Shown: piece after piece, positions 52,130 through 60,292 of the stretch
Layout of the letters: every line of letters begins with the position of its first letter
Numbering within the stretch: position 1 is the stretch's first letter
Assembly: GCF_003072065.1 (NCBI RefSeq)
Contig: NZ_QCYG01000010.1
Span: 1-64,000 of the forward strand
Direction: 5' to 3'
From: Thalassorhabdomicrobium marinisediminis
Lineage (GTDB): Bacteria > Pseudomonadota > Alphaproteobacteria > Rhodobacterales > Rhodobacteraceae
DNA length: 64,000 nucleotides
Notes under the pieces: generated by a model
What the model was told of the DNA's origin: nothing
What the model saw: only the letters and a program-made list of their open reading frames with translations
Databases searched by the model: none
Translations under genes and position numbers: made by a program

Positions 52130-52867
52130 ATGAATACCTTTAGCAAACTGATTGCCGCAGCAGCGCTTGCCGTCGCCGGAACAGGCGCCGTCGCTGAAGA
52201 CCTGATCGTCGCCACGGACACCGCTTTCGTGCCGTTCGAGTTCAAGCAGGACGGGGAATACGTCGGCTTTGACATCGACATGTGGGATGCCATCGCGCAG
52301 GATCTCGGCGTCACCTATGAGCTGCGCCCGATGGACTTCGGCGGCATCATCCCCGCGTTGCAGACCGGACAGGTTGACGTGGCGCTCGCTGGAATCACCA
52401 TCAAGCCCGAGCGTGAGGAAGTGATCGATTTCTCCGACGGCTATTATGACAGCGGCTTCCTGCTCATGGTGCCCAGCGACAGCGACATCACCGGCGAGGC
52501 CGACCTGGCCGGCAAATCCATCGCGCTGAAAACCGGAACCTCGGCTGCGGATTACGCGAACGAGAACTTCGGCGAGAGTGACATCCGCCTCTTCCCCAAC
52601 ATCGACAACGCCTATCTCGAACTGCGCACCGGCCGCGTGGATGCGGCGATGCACGACACGCCCAACGTGCTCTACTACATCGCCAACGCCGGCAACGGTG
52701 ACGTCAAGGCAGTGGGTGAGCAGATGCTGGCCCACGAATACGGCATCGCCTTCCCCAAAGGCAGCGAATGGGTCGAGCGTGTGAACGAAGCGCTCGCCGC
52801 CATGCGCGAAGACGGTCGTTATGACGAGATCTACGCCAAGTGGTTCGGCGAAGCGCCCTCGAACTGA
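52130..52867 (+). CDS. Polar amino-acid ABC binding protein (family 3)
   Basis: This 245-residue periplasmic receptor has a Sec signal peptide ([20 protein letters not shown], cleavage AVA-ED) and the GlnH-type segments [20 protein letters not shown] and [20 protein letters not shown]. The start was fixed at MNTFSKL with AAGGGAGGA upstream. The next gene follows after a strong hairpin. The ligand is probably an amino acid or a related amine. Confidence 0.92.
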   Translation: MNTFSKLIAAAALAVAGTGAVAEDLIVATDTAFVPFEFKQDGEYVGFDIDMWDAIAQDLGVTYELRPMDFGGIIPALQTGQVDVALAGITIKPEREEVIDFSDGYYDSGFLLMVPSDSDITGEADLAGKSIALKTGTSAADYANENFGESDIRLFPNIDNAYLELRTGRVDAAMHDTPNVLYYIANAGNGDVKAVGEQMLAHEYGIAFPKGSEWVERVNEALAAMREDGRYDEIYAKWFGEAPSN

Positions 52868-52880
52868 TCACAACCAGCCC

Positions 52881-52904
52881 GCCCGCGCCGCACCCGGCGC
52901 GGGC
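52881..52904 (+). terminator. Perfect 10-bp hairpin after the binding-protein gene
   Basis: GCCCGCGCCG-CACC-CGGCGCGGGC forms a very stable stem between the binding-protein gene and the permease gene, followed by CACTTTGAAAA. Partial termination or mRNA protection would give excess binding protein over the membrane subunits. Confidence 0.6.
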
Positions 52905-52924
52905 CACTTTGAAAAGGGGACGCC

Positions 52925-53581
52925 ATGCAGGTCGACTGGTCCATCATGATCGACTTTATCCCGCAGCTTCTTGCGGGGGCCAAGGTCACAATCTACATCA
53001 CCGTTCTGGGGTTGATCGGTGGCATCATCCTGGGTGTCATTGCCGGTCTCATGCGCGCCTATGGCGGCAAGATCCTGAACGCCATCGCCTTTACCTATAT
53101 CGAACTGATCCGCGGCACTCCGATTGTTGTGCAGGTCATGTTCCTGTATTTCGCCCTGCCCGTGCTTGCCGATATCCGGATTGACCCGATGTCGGCGGCG
53201 GTGCTGGCCATTGTCGTCAACGCGGGCGCCTATATCGCCGAGATCGTGCGCGGGGCCTTCCTGTCGATCCACAAGGGGCTCACCGAAGCCGGCCTTGCCA
53301 TCGGGATGCCCCATTGGCAGGTTCTGCTCTATATCGTCGGACCGCTGGCGTTCCGCCGGCTCATCCCGCCGCTTGGCAACCAGTTCATCGTCAGCCTCAA
53401 GGACACATCGCTTTTCATCGTGATCGGTGTCGGGGAGCTGACGCGCACCGGACAGGAAATCATGGCCGCCAACTTCCGCGCCGTCGAAATCTGGACCGCC
53501 GTTGCGATCTGTTACCTGATCATGACCGGCACCATGACCATCGCCCTGCGCGCCATCGAGAAAAGGATGCGGATCCTATGA
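52925..53581 (+). CDS. Amino-acid ABC permease, GlnP/HisM type
   Basis: This 218-residue permease has the family N-terminus ([20 protein letters not shown]) and the EAA loop [20 protein letters not shown], with [19 protein letters not shown] in between. A single permease is present, so it should form a homodimer. Its stop overlaps the ATPase start (ATGA). Confidence 0.92.
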   Translation: MQVDWSIMIDFIPQLLAGAKVTIYITVLGLIGGIILGVIAGLMRAYGGKILNAIAFTYIELIRGTPIVVQVMFLYFALPVLADIRIDPMSAAVLAIVVNAGAYIAEIVRGAFLSIHKGLTEAGLAIGMPHWQVLLYIVGPLAFRRLIPPLGNQFIVSLKDTSLFIVIGVGELTRTGQEIMAANFRAVEIWTAVAICYLIMTGTMTIALRAIEKRMRIL

Positions 53582-54306
53582 GCTTCATCGAATTCAAGAA
53601 CACCTCCAAATCCTTTGGTCCCCTGCAGGTTCTGACCGAAGTGGACCTGAGCATCGAACAGGGCGAGGTTGTCGTGCTGATCGGGCCGTCCGGGTCGGGC
53701 AAGTCCACGCTCCTGCGCTGCATCAACGGGCTTGAGATGATCACCGGCGGCGACCTGATCGTGGACGGGCTGTCGGTCACGGCGGGCAAGAAGACCTTGC
53801 GCGAAATCCGTAAGGAAGCCGGCATGGTGTTCCAGCAGTTCAACCTGTTCCCGCAAATGACCGCGCTACAGAACGTGGCCCTTGGCCCCCGCAAGGTGCG
53901 CGGCCTGTCCCGCACCGAGGCCGAGACCCAAGCGCAAGAACTGCTCGACAAGGTGGGCCTGTCGGACAAGGGCGGCCACTACCCCAGCGAGTTGTCGGGC
54001 GGACAGCAACAACGGGTCGCCATTGCCCGCGCCCTCGCCGTGAAGCCGAAAGTGATGCTGTTTGACGAGCCGACGTCGGCGCTGGACCCTGAGCTGAAGC
54101 AAGAGGTTCTCAACGTCATGTTGCAGCTCGCCAAAGAAGGAATGACGATGGTCGTCGTCACCCACGAGATGAGCTTTGCCAAACAGGTCGGCACCCGTCT
54201 GATCTTCATGGAACACGGCAAGATCGCCGTGGACGACGATCCGCGCCGGGTGATCGACACGCCGCCGAATCCGCGCATGAAGGACTTCCTCAGCCATGTC
54301 GAATAA
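53578..54306 (+). CDS. Amino-acid ABC ATPase, GlnQ type
   Basis: This 242-residue ATPase has Walker A (GPSGSGKST), Q-loop ([18 protein letters not shown]), signature ([15 protein letters not shown]) and Walker B ([15 protein letters not shown]). The start at MSFIEFKN overlaps the permease stop. The gene's last 11 bases overlap the C45-family gene. Confidence 0.94.
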   Translation: MSFIEFKNTSKSFGPLQVLTEVDLSIEQGEVVVLIGPSGSGKSTLLRCINGLEMITGGDLIVDGLSVTAGKKTLREIRKEAGMVFQQFNLFPQMTALQNVALGPRKVRGLSRTEAETQAQELLDKVGLSDKGGHYPSELSGGQQQRVAIARALAVKPKVMLFDEPTSALDPELKQEVLNVMLQLAKEGMTMVVVTHEMSFAKQVGTRLIFMEHGKIAVDDDPRRVIDTPPNPRMKDFLSHVE

Positions 54307-55318
54307 ATCCAATCCGCTGGGCTGGCTGACGGTCTCAGGCACCCCTTATGAGGTCGGGCACGCCATGGGCGTGCAGGGCCGCGACGCGGTGCATAGGCAG
54401 CTTTTGCCTTCGGACATCTGGGCCGAGATCACCGGCCCCACCCACGCGCAGACCGTCGCGCGACTGATCGACGACACGCAGGCGAAGTTTCCCGCGATCC
54501 ACGAGGAACTGCGCGGGCTGGCCGAGGGGCTGGGCCTGCCGTTCCGCGATGTCTTCGCGTGGAACTGTCGTGGCGATTTGCTCGCCTCTGTTCCCGACGG
54601 CTGCACCACGATCCTCACCCCCGGTGATGCCATCCAGATCAGCCACAACGAGGATGGCCTGCCCTTCTTTCGCGGGCATTGCTTCATTCTCGAAGCGACT
54701 CCTGAGGGCTCGACCCCGTTCCATGCCTTTTGCTACCCCGGCTCGGTCGCGGGGCATACCTTTGGCTGGAACAGTGCCGGTCTGGCGCAGGCGGTGAACA
54801 ACCTGCGGCTGACCGGGGTGACACCGCAGATCCCGCGAATGGTGCTGGGCCGTGCGGTTCTCGCAGCCGCGTCGTTGCAAGCGGCGATGGATGTGCTGAC
54901 CGACGATCCCCGAAGCGGCGGGTTCCACATGGGGCTTGCGCAAGTGGGTGAGCCGGACCTGCTAAGCGTCGAATACGGTGGCGGGCGGTCCTCGGTCCGC
55001 ACGATCACGACCCGCAGCGGCCACGCAAACCACGCGCTGCATCTGGAATGCGGCGGGCAGATCACCACCCAATCGTCCGGAGATCGCCAGATCACCGTGG
55101 ACCGCCTCGTGACGCAGCCCGAGCAGACCGATCTGGACATTCTGCGCGACACATCGGGCCCCGGCCTGCCGATCCGTCGCGATGCCCCCGACGATCCCGA
55201 TGACGAGAATACCCTTGCCACCGGCGTGCTGCGCGTTGCACCAACAGGGATCGAATGGAGAATCTATGCCGAAGGAGACGGACCGGCGACCTTTGAAGGC
55301 GCGCAACAGCCCGCCTGA
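54296..55318 (+). CDS. C45-family N-terminal-nucleophile acyltransferase/peptidase
   Basis: This 340-residue protein belongs to the family of penicillin acyl-CoA:6-APA acyltransferase and related amidohydrolases. These are self-processed to expose a cysteine nucleophile, here in DGCTTILTPGDAIQ (Cys102). HNEDGLPFFRGHC and the GHTFGWNSAGLAQAVNNL segment are typical. No signal peptide is present, so it acts in the cytoplasm. Its overlap with the ABC ATPase gene suggests that it hydrolyses an amide of the imported amino acid or amine. Known relatives hydrolyse beta-alanyl or acyl amides; the substrate here is open. Confidence 0.85.
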   Translation: MSNKSNPLGWLTVSGTPYEVGHAMGVQGRDAVHRQLLPSDIWAEITGPTHAQTVARLIDDTQAKFPAIHEELRGLAEGLGLPFRDVFAWNCRGDLLASVPDGCTTILTPGDAIQISHNEDGLPFFRGHCFILEATPEGSTPFHAFCYPGSVAGHTFGWNSAGLAQAVNNLRLTGVTPQIPRMVLGRAVLAAASLQAAMDVLTDDPRSGGFHMGLAQVGEPDLLSVEYGGGRSSVRTITTRSGHANHALHLECGGQITTQSSGDRQITVDRLVTQPEQTDLDILRDTSGPGLPIRRDAPDDPDDENTLATGVLRVAPTGIEWRIYAEGDGPATFEGAQQPA

Positions 55319-56207
55319 GGCACCTCCGGCCACGATCGAAGACCTGCGCGCCCTGCTGATCGATATCACGCAAGGCGCGCAGCCGCGCCTTGGCCCCAAG
55401 GCCCGCGCCGCCTTTGGCCGCATTCTGGACGTGCAGAACAGCACCGACCTGTTGTCAATCACGACCCTGTCCGAGCGGATCGACACCAATCCGTCCACCA
55501 TCACGCGTCTGGCCAAAGCGCTTGGCTATTCCGGTTTTGGCGACTTCCAGAAGGCGCTTTTGTCGACCCGTCTGCGCCAGCGCGGATCGTTCTACCTCAA
55601 TCAGGCGCAATCTGTCATTTCCAGCGCGGACCAACCGGTGGCGCAGCGGGCGGCGAGCCTGTGTCGCGAAAATCAGGCAAATATCGACCAGTTTATCGAC
55701 AGCTTCGACGCAACGGCCTTCGAGACCGCAGTGCGCCTGATCTCCGAGGCCCCGCGTGTGACGATCTACGGCATCCGGCAGTTCCACTCGCTCGCGGCGT
55801 TTCTGACCTATGGGCTGCGCCTGATCCGCTCGGACGTGACCCTGCTGAATGGCAACGGGCTTGGCGTCGCCGAGGAGATCGGGGCCATGTCCGCAGGGGA
55901 TTTGTGTATCGTCGCAAGTGTGGCCCCCTATTCGACCCAAGTGGCCGATGCGGCACGTATTGCCCACGAACAGGGTCTAAACGTCATCGCCCTGACCGAT
56001 CTTGCCAGCTCCCCCCTTGTGTCCCATGCAGCGGCGTCGATCTTCGTGCCCCATCAAAGCAGCTTCATCTCGAACTCGATCACCAGTTACTTCGCCGCTG
56101 CGGAATGTATCATCAACGCAGTCGCGGCGGCGAACTCGGAACAGACCGAGAAGGCGCTGATCACGCGGCAGGACCTGTTCAAACGCTTGTCGATCGAAAG
56201 CCGCTAA
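55266..56207 (+). CDS. RpiR/MurR-family regulator
   Basis: This 313-residue protein has an N-terminal RpiR helix-turn-helix (SERIDTNPSTITRLAKALGY) and a SIS domain (RVTIYGIRQFHSLAAFLTYG and DLCIVASVAPYSTQVADAAR). SIS domains usually bind phosphosugars but in several operons sense other metabolites. The ATG lies within the last 53 bases of the C45 gene, with TGGAGA upstream; a later internal start would remove only the disordered, proline-rich N-terminus. It likely controls the ABC/aminotransferase divergon. Confidence 0.87.
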   Translation: MPKETDRRPLKARNSPPEAPPATIEDLRALLIDITQGAQPRLGPKARAAFGRILDVQNSTDLLSITTLSERIDTNPSTITRLAKALGYSGFGDFQKALLSTRLRQRGSFYLNQAQSVISSADQPVAQRAASLCRENQANIDQFIDSFDATAFETAVRLISEAPRVTIYGIRQFHSLAAFLTYGLRLIRSDVTLLNGNGLGVAEEIGAMSAGDLCIVASVAPYSTQVADAARIAHEQGLNVIALTDLASSPLVSHAAASIFVPHQSSFISNSITSYFAAAECIINAVAAANSEQTEKALITRQDLFKRLSIESR

Positions 56208-56217
56208 GGCCGGAGGG

Positions 56218-56880
56218 TCACAGCTCGAAAATATCGCGCAGGTTCTTCACCGGCTGCTGCTCGGAGGTGAGGTTCAGGTCCGCCCGCAGGTGTTCGATAT
56301 GCTCGCTCACCAACCGCAGCACCTCATCCTCATTCCCGCCCATCAGCGCCTCGACGATGGCGTCGTGTTCATCCGGGCCGCAGTTGAAATATCCGGTATC
56401 GCGATAGACCGCAGTGATCAGCGAACTGCGCGAGATCAGATCCCGCAGGATGCTCTGCAACACGCTCGACCCGGTCAGTTCCGCCAGTTTGAGGTGAAAC
56501 AGACCCGAAAGCCGGATCACATCCGCCAGATGGCCGTCTGCAATCGCTTCGCGTTCGCGTCTCACAATATCGCGCAGATCGTCAGCGGCTTGCGGGGTCA
56601 GCTGTCCGGTCAGCTGTGCCGCGACGCGGGTTTCGACCGTGCTTCGCAGATAGAAAACGTCGCGGGCTTCCTGCACGCCGGGCGCGGCCACCTGCGCCCC
56701 TTTGTTGGGTATGATATCGACCAGCCCTTCCCGCGACAATTGCAACAGGACCGAGCGGATGCGTGCGCGCCCGACCTCGAAACTCTCGGCCAGTTCTTCC
56801 TCTTTCAACCGGGCCCCGGGTGCCAGACGCCCCTGCGCGATGGCCAACCAGATCCGTTCTGCGATTTCAGATGAGTCCAT
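56218..56880 (-). CDS. GntR-family regulator with FCD domain
   Basis: This 220-residue FadR-type regulator has a winged helix-turn-helix (LKEEELAESFEVGRARIRSV) and an all-helical FCD ligand domain whose metal-binding residues appear in RLSGLFHLKLAELTG and SEHIEHLRADL. The start at MDSSEIAERIW is the only sensible Met; the longer frame runs into the divergent gene. It is divergent from the frameshifted flavin reductase and next to a decayed catabolic cluster, so its regulon here may be largely lost. Confidence 0.87.
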   Translation of the reverse strand: MDSSEIAERIWLAIAQGRLAPGARLKEEELAESFEVGRARIRSVLLQLSREGLVDIIPNKGAQVAAPGVQEARDVFYLRSTVETRVAAQLTGQLTPQAADDLRDIVRREREAIADGHLADVIRLSGLFHLKLAELTGSSVLQSILRDLISRSSLITAVYRDTGYFNCGPDEHDAIVEALMGGNEDEVLRLVSEHIEHLRADLNLTSEQQPVKNLRDIFEL

Positions 56881-56935
56881 TGCATTCTCCAATTCCAATG
56901 TGACCAAGTAGGGCCAACAATACTGCTGACAAGAA

Positions 56936-56943
56936 TGTCGACA
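56936..56943. promoter_or_regulatory. Possible GntR half-site palindrome
   Basis: TGTCGACA lies in the 111-base divergent spacer near TACTGCTGACAAGAATGTCG. Short TGTCnACA-like palindromes are common for FCD-type regulators, but this one is short and unique, so the call is weak. Confidence 0.3.
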
Positions 56944-56991
56944 GTCCTGCGCTAAATTGCCATAGAACCAGAAATTGAACAGAAGCGCGCC

Positions 56992-57637
56992 ATGAAATTC
57001 GACTTTACCACCGAAACACCCGAGGTCCGCTACCGCCTTTTGTCGAACTTTGTCGGCCCCCGCCCCATCGCCCTTGTCTCTACCACTGGGAAAAACGGAC
57101 CCAATGCGGCCCCAATGAGCTTTTTCAACGTGTTCTCCCACGATCCTGCGATCCTGATCCTCGGGATCCAGAAACGTCTCGACGGGCGCGACAAGGACAC
57201 CGTGGCAAATATCCAAAGCACTGGCAGCTTCGTGGTCAACATGGTCGATATGGCCATCGCCGAGGGCATGCTGATCTGCGGCCTGCCCTTCGAGCCGGGC
57301 GTCGACGAGATTGCCACCGCTGGCTTGACCAAACGGCCCGGCGTTCACGTGCCGGTGCCCTCGATCGCCGAAAGCCCCTGCGTGATGGAATGCATCACTC
57401 AAGAGGTGATTGACTACGGGCGGCGCGATCATTCTGGACAAGGTCGTGCACATGGACGTCCGCGACGATTGCCTTGATCCCGAAGGGCGCTACGTCGACC
57501 CAGCCGCCTATCAACCGATCGCCCGCCTGCATGCGGACAACTACATCGTGCCGGACGCCCAGTTCGAACTGAAGGCCCCTGCCCTCGACACCATCACGCC
57601 CGTGCCGGCGGACACGCGCGCGGATGCCGAGGGGTAG
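56992..57637 (+). pseudogene. Flavin reductase-like FMN-binding protein, frameshifted
   Basis: The first 145 codons encode a flavin reductase/DIM6-type split-barrel protein (SNFVGPRPIALVSTTGKNGP, PMSFFNVFSHDPAILILGI, NMVDMAIAEGMLICG). The frame then shifts near 57411-57425, where the homologous continuation (IILDKVVHMDVRDDCLDPEG and RYVDPAAYQPIARLHADNYI) moves to another frame and ends at 57637. The sum, about 215 residues, is the normal family length. One added or lost base explains it, so it is either a recent pseudogene or a sequencing error. The protein would normally reduce flavin or bind FMN. Confidence 0.8.
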
Positions 57638-57643
57638 GTAGGT

Positions 57644-58024
57644 TCAGACCGCCGGAACAGTCTCGGTTTCGCCCGCAGGGGCGCCATTCTCATCTTCCAC
57701 CCGATGACACGCCGTGCGCGGCTGTCCCGGGTCCTGAAAAATCATCTGCGCCGCATAGCGGCGGCCGTCGGACGCAGTCCCGAACGCGGGCGTGCCGTCC
57801 GTCGGTGTGACCAACCCGGTGACCAGGCGCGCGACGGTGGGTTTGCCGCAGCCGGATTCCCCGACCCGCGACAGGCATCCCCCGTCGGGCACATCGAAAT
57901 CCAGGGTGTCAACGGCTCGCAGCTTGCGCTTCGGGGCCCCTTCCAGAACCCGGTTCAGCCAGGGCGGTGACACATCGAAAATCCGGGTCAGACCCCGGAC
58001 ACTCAAGGCAGGCGGACGGCTCAT
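57644..58024 (-). pseudogene. Truncated OppF/DppF-type ABC ATPase
   Basis: The 126-residue reading frame matches only the N-terminal third of a peptide-transporter ATPase. The P-loop reads GESGCGKPT with proline in place of the essential serine/threonine, and the signature and Walker B regions are missing. It cannot be a functional ATPase. It is the last member of a decayed minus-strand operon. Confidence 0.85.
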
Positions 58025-58036
58025 AGCGTGACCCCT

Positions 58037-58393
58037 TTATCGTGAAGATGACAGGCGGCAAGCGCCGTTTTTGGCAGGAACGAGTGCGGGAACCTCGACG
58101 CGGCAGCGGGGGCCAGCATGGGCGCAGCACGGGTTGAACGCGCAACCTTGCGGGATCGCCGACAGCCGCGGCAAAAGCACCTTGCCGCCCGCGATCTCTC
58201 CTGGGGGCTCCAACAGTTGCTGCACGGCCAGCCCGGTCATCGACTTGTCCGCGCCGCTTTCTCCGGCAACCCCGAGGATCTCTCCGGCGGCGATGGAAAA
58301 GCTCACCTTGTCCAGCGCGCGCAACGTCCCGTGGCGGCCAGGAAATTGCACGACGAGGCCTTCGACCTGAAGAACGGCTTCAGTCTGGCTCAT
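58037..58393 (-). pseudogene. OppD/DppD-type ABC ATPase with internal deletion
   Basis: The 118-residue frame begins like DppD (LVVQFPGRHGTLRALDKVSF) and has a damaged P-loop (GESGADKSM, Asp for Gly). It then jumps directly to the C-terminal cysteine region (IPQGCAFNPCCAHAGPRC). About 200 central residues, including signature and Walker B, are deleted. Confidence 0.85.
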
Positions 58394-58451
58394 CGGTGCG
58401 TTCCTCCAGTGGGAAAGACGGCGGGAAAACTTCGGACTGCGGGGGATGGTT

Positions 58452-59097
58452 CTAGCTGCGACCGGGGTATTGCGCCTTCATAGTGTCGAGATCCTGAAAG
58501 CCGCGGTCTTCGTCGAAATAGGGCACCGGCTTGCCCAGTTCATCCAGCACCATCCCACCTGCGCGATAGGTGGGCGACAGGAAAACCCGCAGGCCCATTT
58601 CTCCAACGGCATCCGCAGCGGCATCGAATTCCGCGACGGTCTCACCCCATTCGCGTTAGAACAGGCTCACAATCGGGGCGCCCGAAGTGATCCCGGACAT
58701 GAGCAATTGCCCGAAGGCATAGCGCTTCTGAAAGGCGAGGTCCTCGGGGGAATACATCTCACGCGCGCATTCGGCGTAGGCCCGTGGCCAAACGCGACCC
58801 TGGCCCAGCCGGGGCTGTGATCGATGCCCAAAATGGTCGTGTCCAGATCGCTGAGCGCATCGAAGCCCACAAACGCGGGGGAGATCAGCGCAGACCCGAA
58901 ATTGACCACCCAGGCCTCGATGCCCGTGGATTTGCCCGCGTGCAGCACACGGCCGTTTTCAATCAGCACTTCGCCGTCGCGGCACAACCGGTGGCCGTTA
59001 CCGTTATGCAGCAGCACCCATCCGCCCGGAGCGCAAGCTTGCCTTTTTCGGCAGTGCCCAGTGTCAATGATGAGAGGTCAGAAATGTAACGGCTCAT
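58452..59097 (-). pseudogene. Amidohydrolase-family pseudogene
   Basis: From the ATG at 59097 the protein reads MSRYISDLSSLTLGTAEKGK, then shifts frame near 59030 into WVLLHNGNGHRLCRDGEVLI and PAFVGFDALSDLDTTILGID. After another disturbance near 58780 and a gap near 58660 it continues as EWGETVAEFDAAADAVGEMG and PVPYFDEDRGFQDLDT before a stop at 58452. The pieces match an N-terminal part of a TRZ/ATZ-like amidohydrolase; the catalytic C-terminal half is missing. Several frameshifts show long-standing decay. Confidence 0.75.
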
Positions 59098-59248
59098 GAC
59101 ATCACCTCATTGTCTTGCGTAAAGACCCCGTCGCGGACAACGACCCGGCCGGATTTCAGGGTCATGCGGCGCGGTGCTGTCGCGGCGGCCGCATGGGCGG
59201 GCGTCATGGGCTCGATCGAACACAGATCCGCCAGGGACCCGATTGACA
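59094..59248 (-). pseudogene. C-terminal remnant of a second amidohydrolase
   Basis: The minus-strand frame encodes LSIGSLADLCSIEPMTPAHA and RRMTLKSGRVVVRDGVFTQD, which matches the end of cyclic amidohydrolases (GxxADL followed by a final strand pair). The rest of the gene is missing and the remnant is fused to the broken permease gene upstream. Its stop overlaps the start of the next amidohydrolase remnant. Confidence 0.6.
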
Positions 59249-59249
59249 G

Positions 59250-59455
59250 GTATGCTCGTAGAGCGGCGCGGCAAAGGCGGCCACGACGATCAGCACCAGC
59301 ACCGCGAACGAGAATAAGGCCGGAGGTTTGTGCGTGAATGACCACCAAAGGTCGCTGTCGCGGAACCGGCGCAGGCGCGATGGGCCCTCCCCGTCCGAGG
59401 GCACCATCTGGTTGGCATGACTGACAAAGGGTGTTTCAGGAAGATCAGAGGGCAT
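59250..59455 (-). pseudogene. N-terminal remnant of a DppC-type permease
   Basis: The frame starting at 59455 reads MPSDLPETPF, then RFRDSDLWWSFTHKPPALFS and a single hydrophobic helix FAVLVLIVVAAFAAPLYEHT. This is the first 60-70 residues of a DppC permease, after which the gene is cut and joined to an amidohydrolase fragment. Confidence 0.8.
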
Positions 59456-59640
59456 CGTGCGTGCTTCAGTCGGGGATTAGTCATCGCGTAAACGATATCG
59501 ACCGAGGTGTTGAGGATGACGAAAATGGCGCTGATGATGGCGAGATAGGCAGCCATCGCAGGGAATTCGAGGTAGGTCACCGTCTGGATGCCCGGCCATT
59601 GGAACACTGTCTCAGCGATCAGCACAAAACATACACAAAA
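59456..59640 (-). pseudogene. C-terminal remnant of a DppB-type permease
   Basis: The frame contains LIAETVFQWPGIQTVTYLEF and ISAIFVILNTSVDIVYAMTN, followed by PRLKHAR, the end of DppB permeases. The N-terminal 200-plus residues are absent, replaced upstream by unrelated AT-rich DNA. It is the first member of the decayed operon. Confidence 0.8.
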
Positions 59641-59682
59641 CATATTTGTAAACAATAATGTTGACACGAACTGATCTGTGAC

Positions 59683-60209
59683 ATGCCTATCCACTCGTAA
59701 AGCCTGAACAGCACTGCATCAGTGATGAAAAAGATCGCAGATGCTGCGCGGGCCGTCGCCGGGCCAGAGACCGAGATTGTCGCCGCCACTGTGACAACCG
59801 CGCCTGCGTCTATCGAGAGCCGCAGCGACGAATCGTCGCGCTCTAAGTGCCGAGGGCTGTCAACGTCATTTCTGAGAACCTCCTGCAGTATGGCTTGGAC
59901 CGAAAATGCCAAAGCGTTCGCTCGGCTCAGATTCCTGTACTCGCCTTAGAAACTGCAGGTGCATCGGCCACAGAACGCATTCGGGCCGAGATCCGTCGTG
60001 CGATGGAGGTTGACGGCGCTGAGGCAACCGTTTTGGGTTGCGCCGGAATGGCCAACCTCGCGATGAATCTCAGTCGCGAATTCCAGATCCCTGTAATCGA
60101 TGGCGTTGCCGTCGCAGTGAAACAGGCAGAGGCGTTGGTGGCCTGTGGAAGAGCGGAACGTTCGCGCCGTTGCAGCATGCCGCCCTGCCCGCTTAGACCA
60201 CCGCATTAG
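59683..60209 (+). pseudogene. Asp/Glu (hydantoin) racemase pseudogene
   Basis: An ATG at 59683 reads MPIHS, then a stop, then SLNSTASVMKKIADAARAVA and IVAATVTTAPASIESRSDES. This aligns with the N-terminus of hydantoin racemases (NPNST in intact members). About 80 residues are then missing and the C-terminal part resumes in another frame: LALETAGASATERIRAEIRR, GAEATVLGCAGMANLAMNLS (with the catalytic cysteine in LGCAGM) and PVIDGVAVAVKQAEALVACG. A premature stop, a deletion and a frameshift make it non-functional. Confidence 0.8.
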
Positions 60210-60231
60210 AGCGAGCCACTCTGTAGTCCCC

Positions 60232-60255
60232 GATTGTCCACCGCGGTGGACAATC
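60232..60255. repeat. 24-bp perfect palindrome, partition-like site copy 1
   Basis: The 24-bp perfect palindrome is centred on CACCGCGGTG, with the core TGTCCACCGCGGTGGACA extended by GAT/ATC on each side. The same 18-bp core recurs 40 bases to the right, immediately downstream of repC. In repABC plasmids, such palindromes next to the module are the parS sites bound by RepB (known for the family; inferred here). Confidence 0.7.
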
Positions 60256-60274
60256 CTTTCATCAGGCCGCGCGC

Positions 60275-60292
60275 TGTCCACCGCGGTGGACA
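60275..60292. repeat. 18-bp perfect palindrome, partition-like site copy 2
   Basis: TGTCCACCGCGGTGGACA is identical to the core of the first copy. It directly abuts the repC stop codon. The centre-to-centre distance of the two copies is 40 bases, close to four helical turns, which would place bound proteins on the same DNA face. Confidence 0.7.

Noticed and set aside
57644-59640. A third functional peptide ABC transporter
   Set aside because: Every gene is truncated or has a damaged P-loop, so these are remnants.
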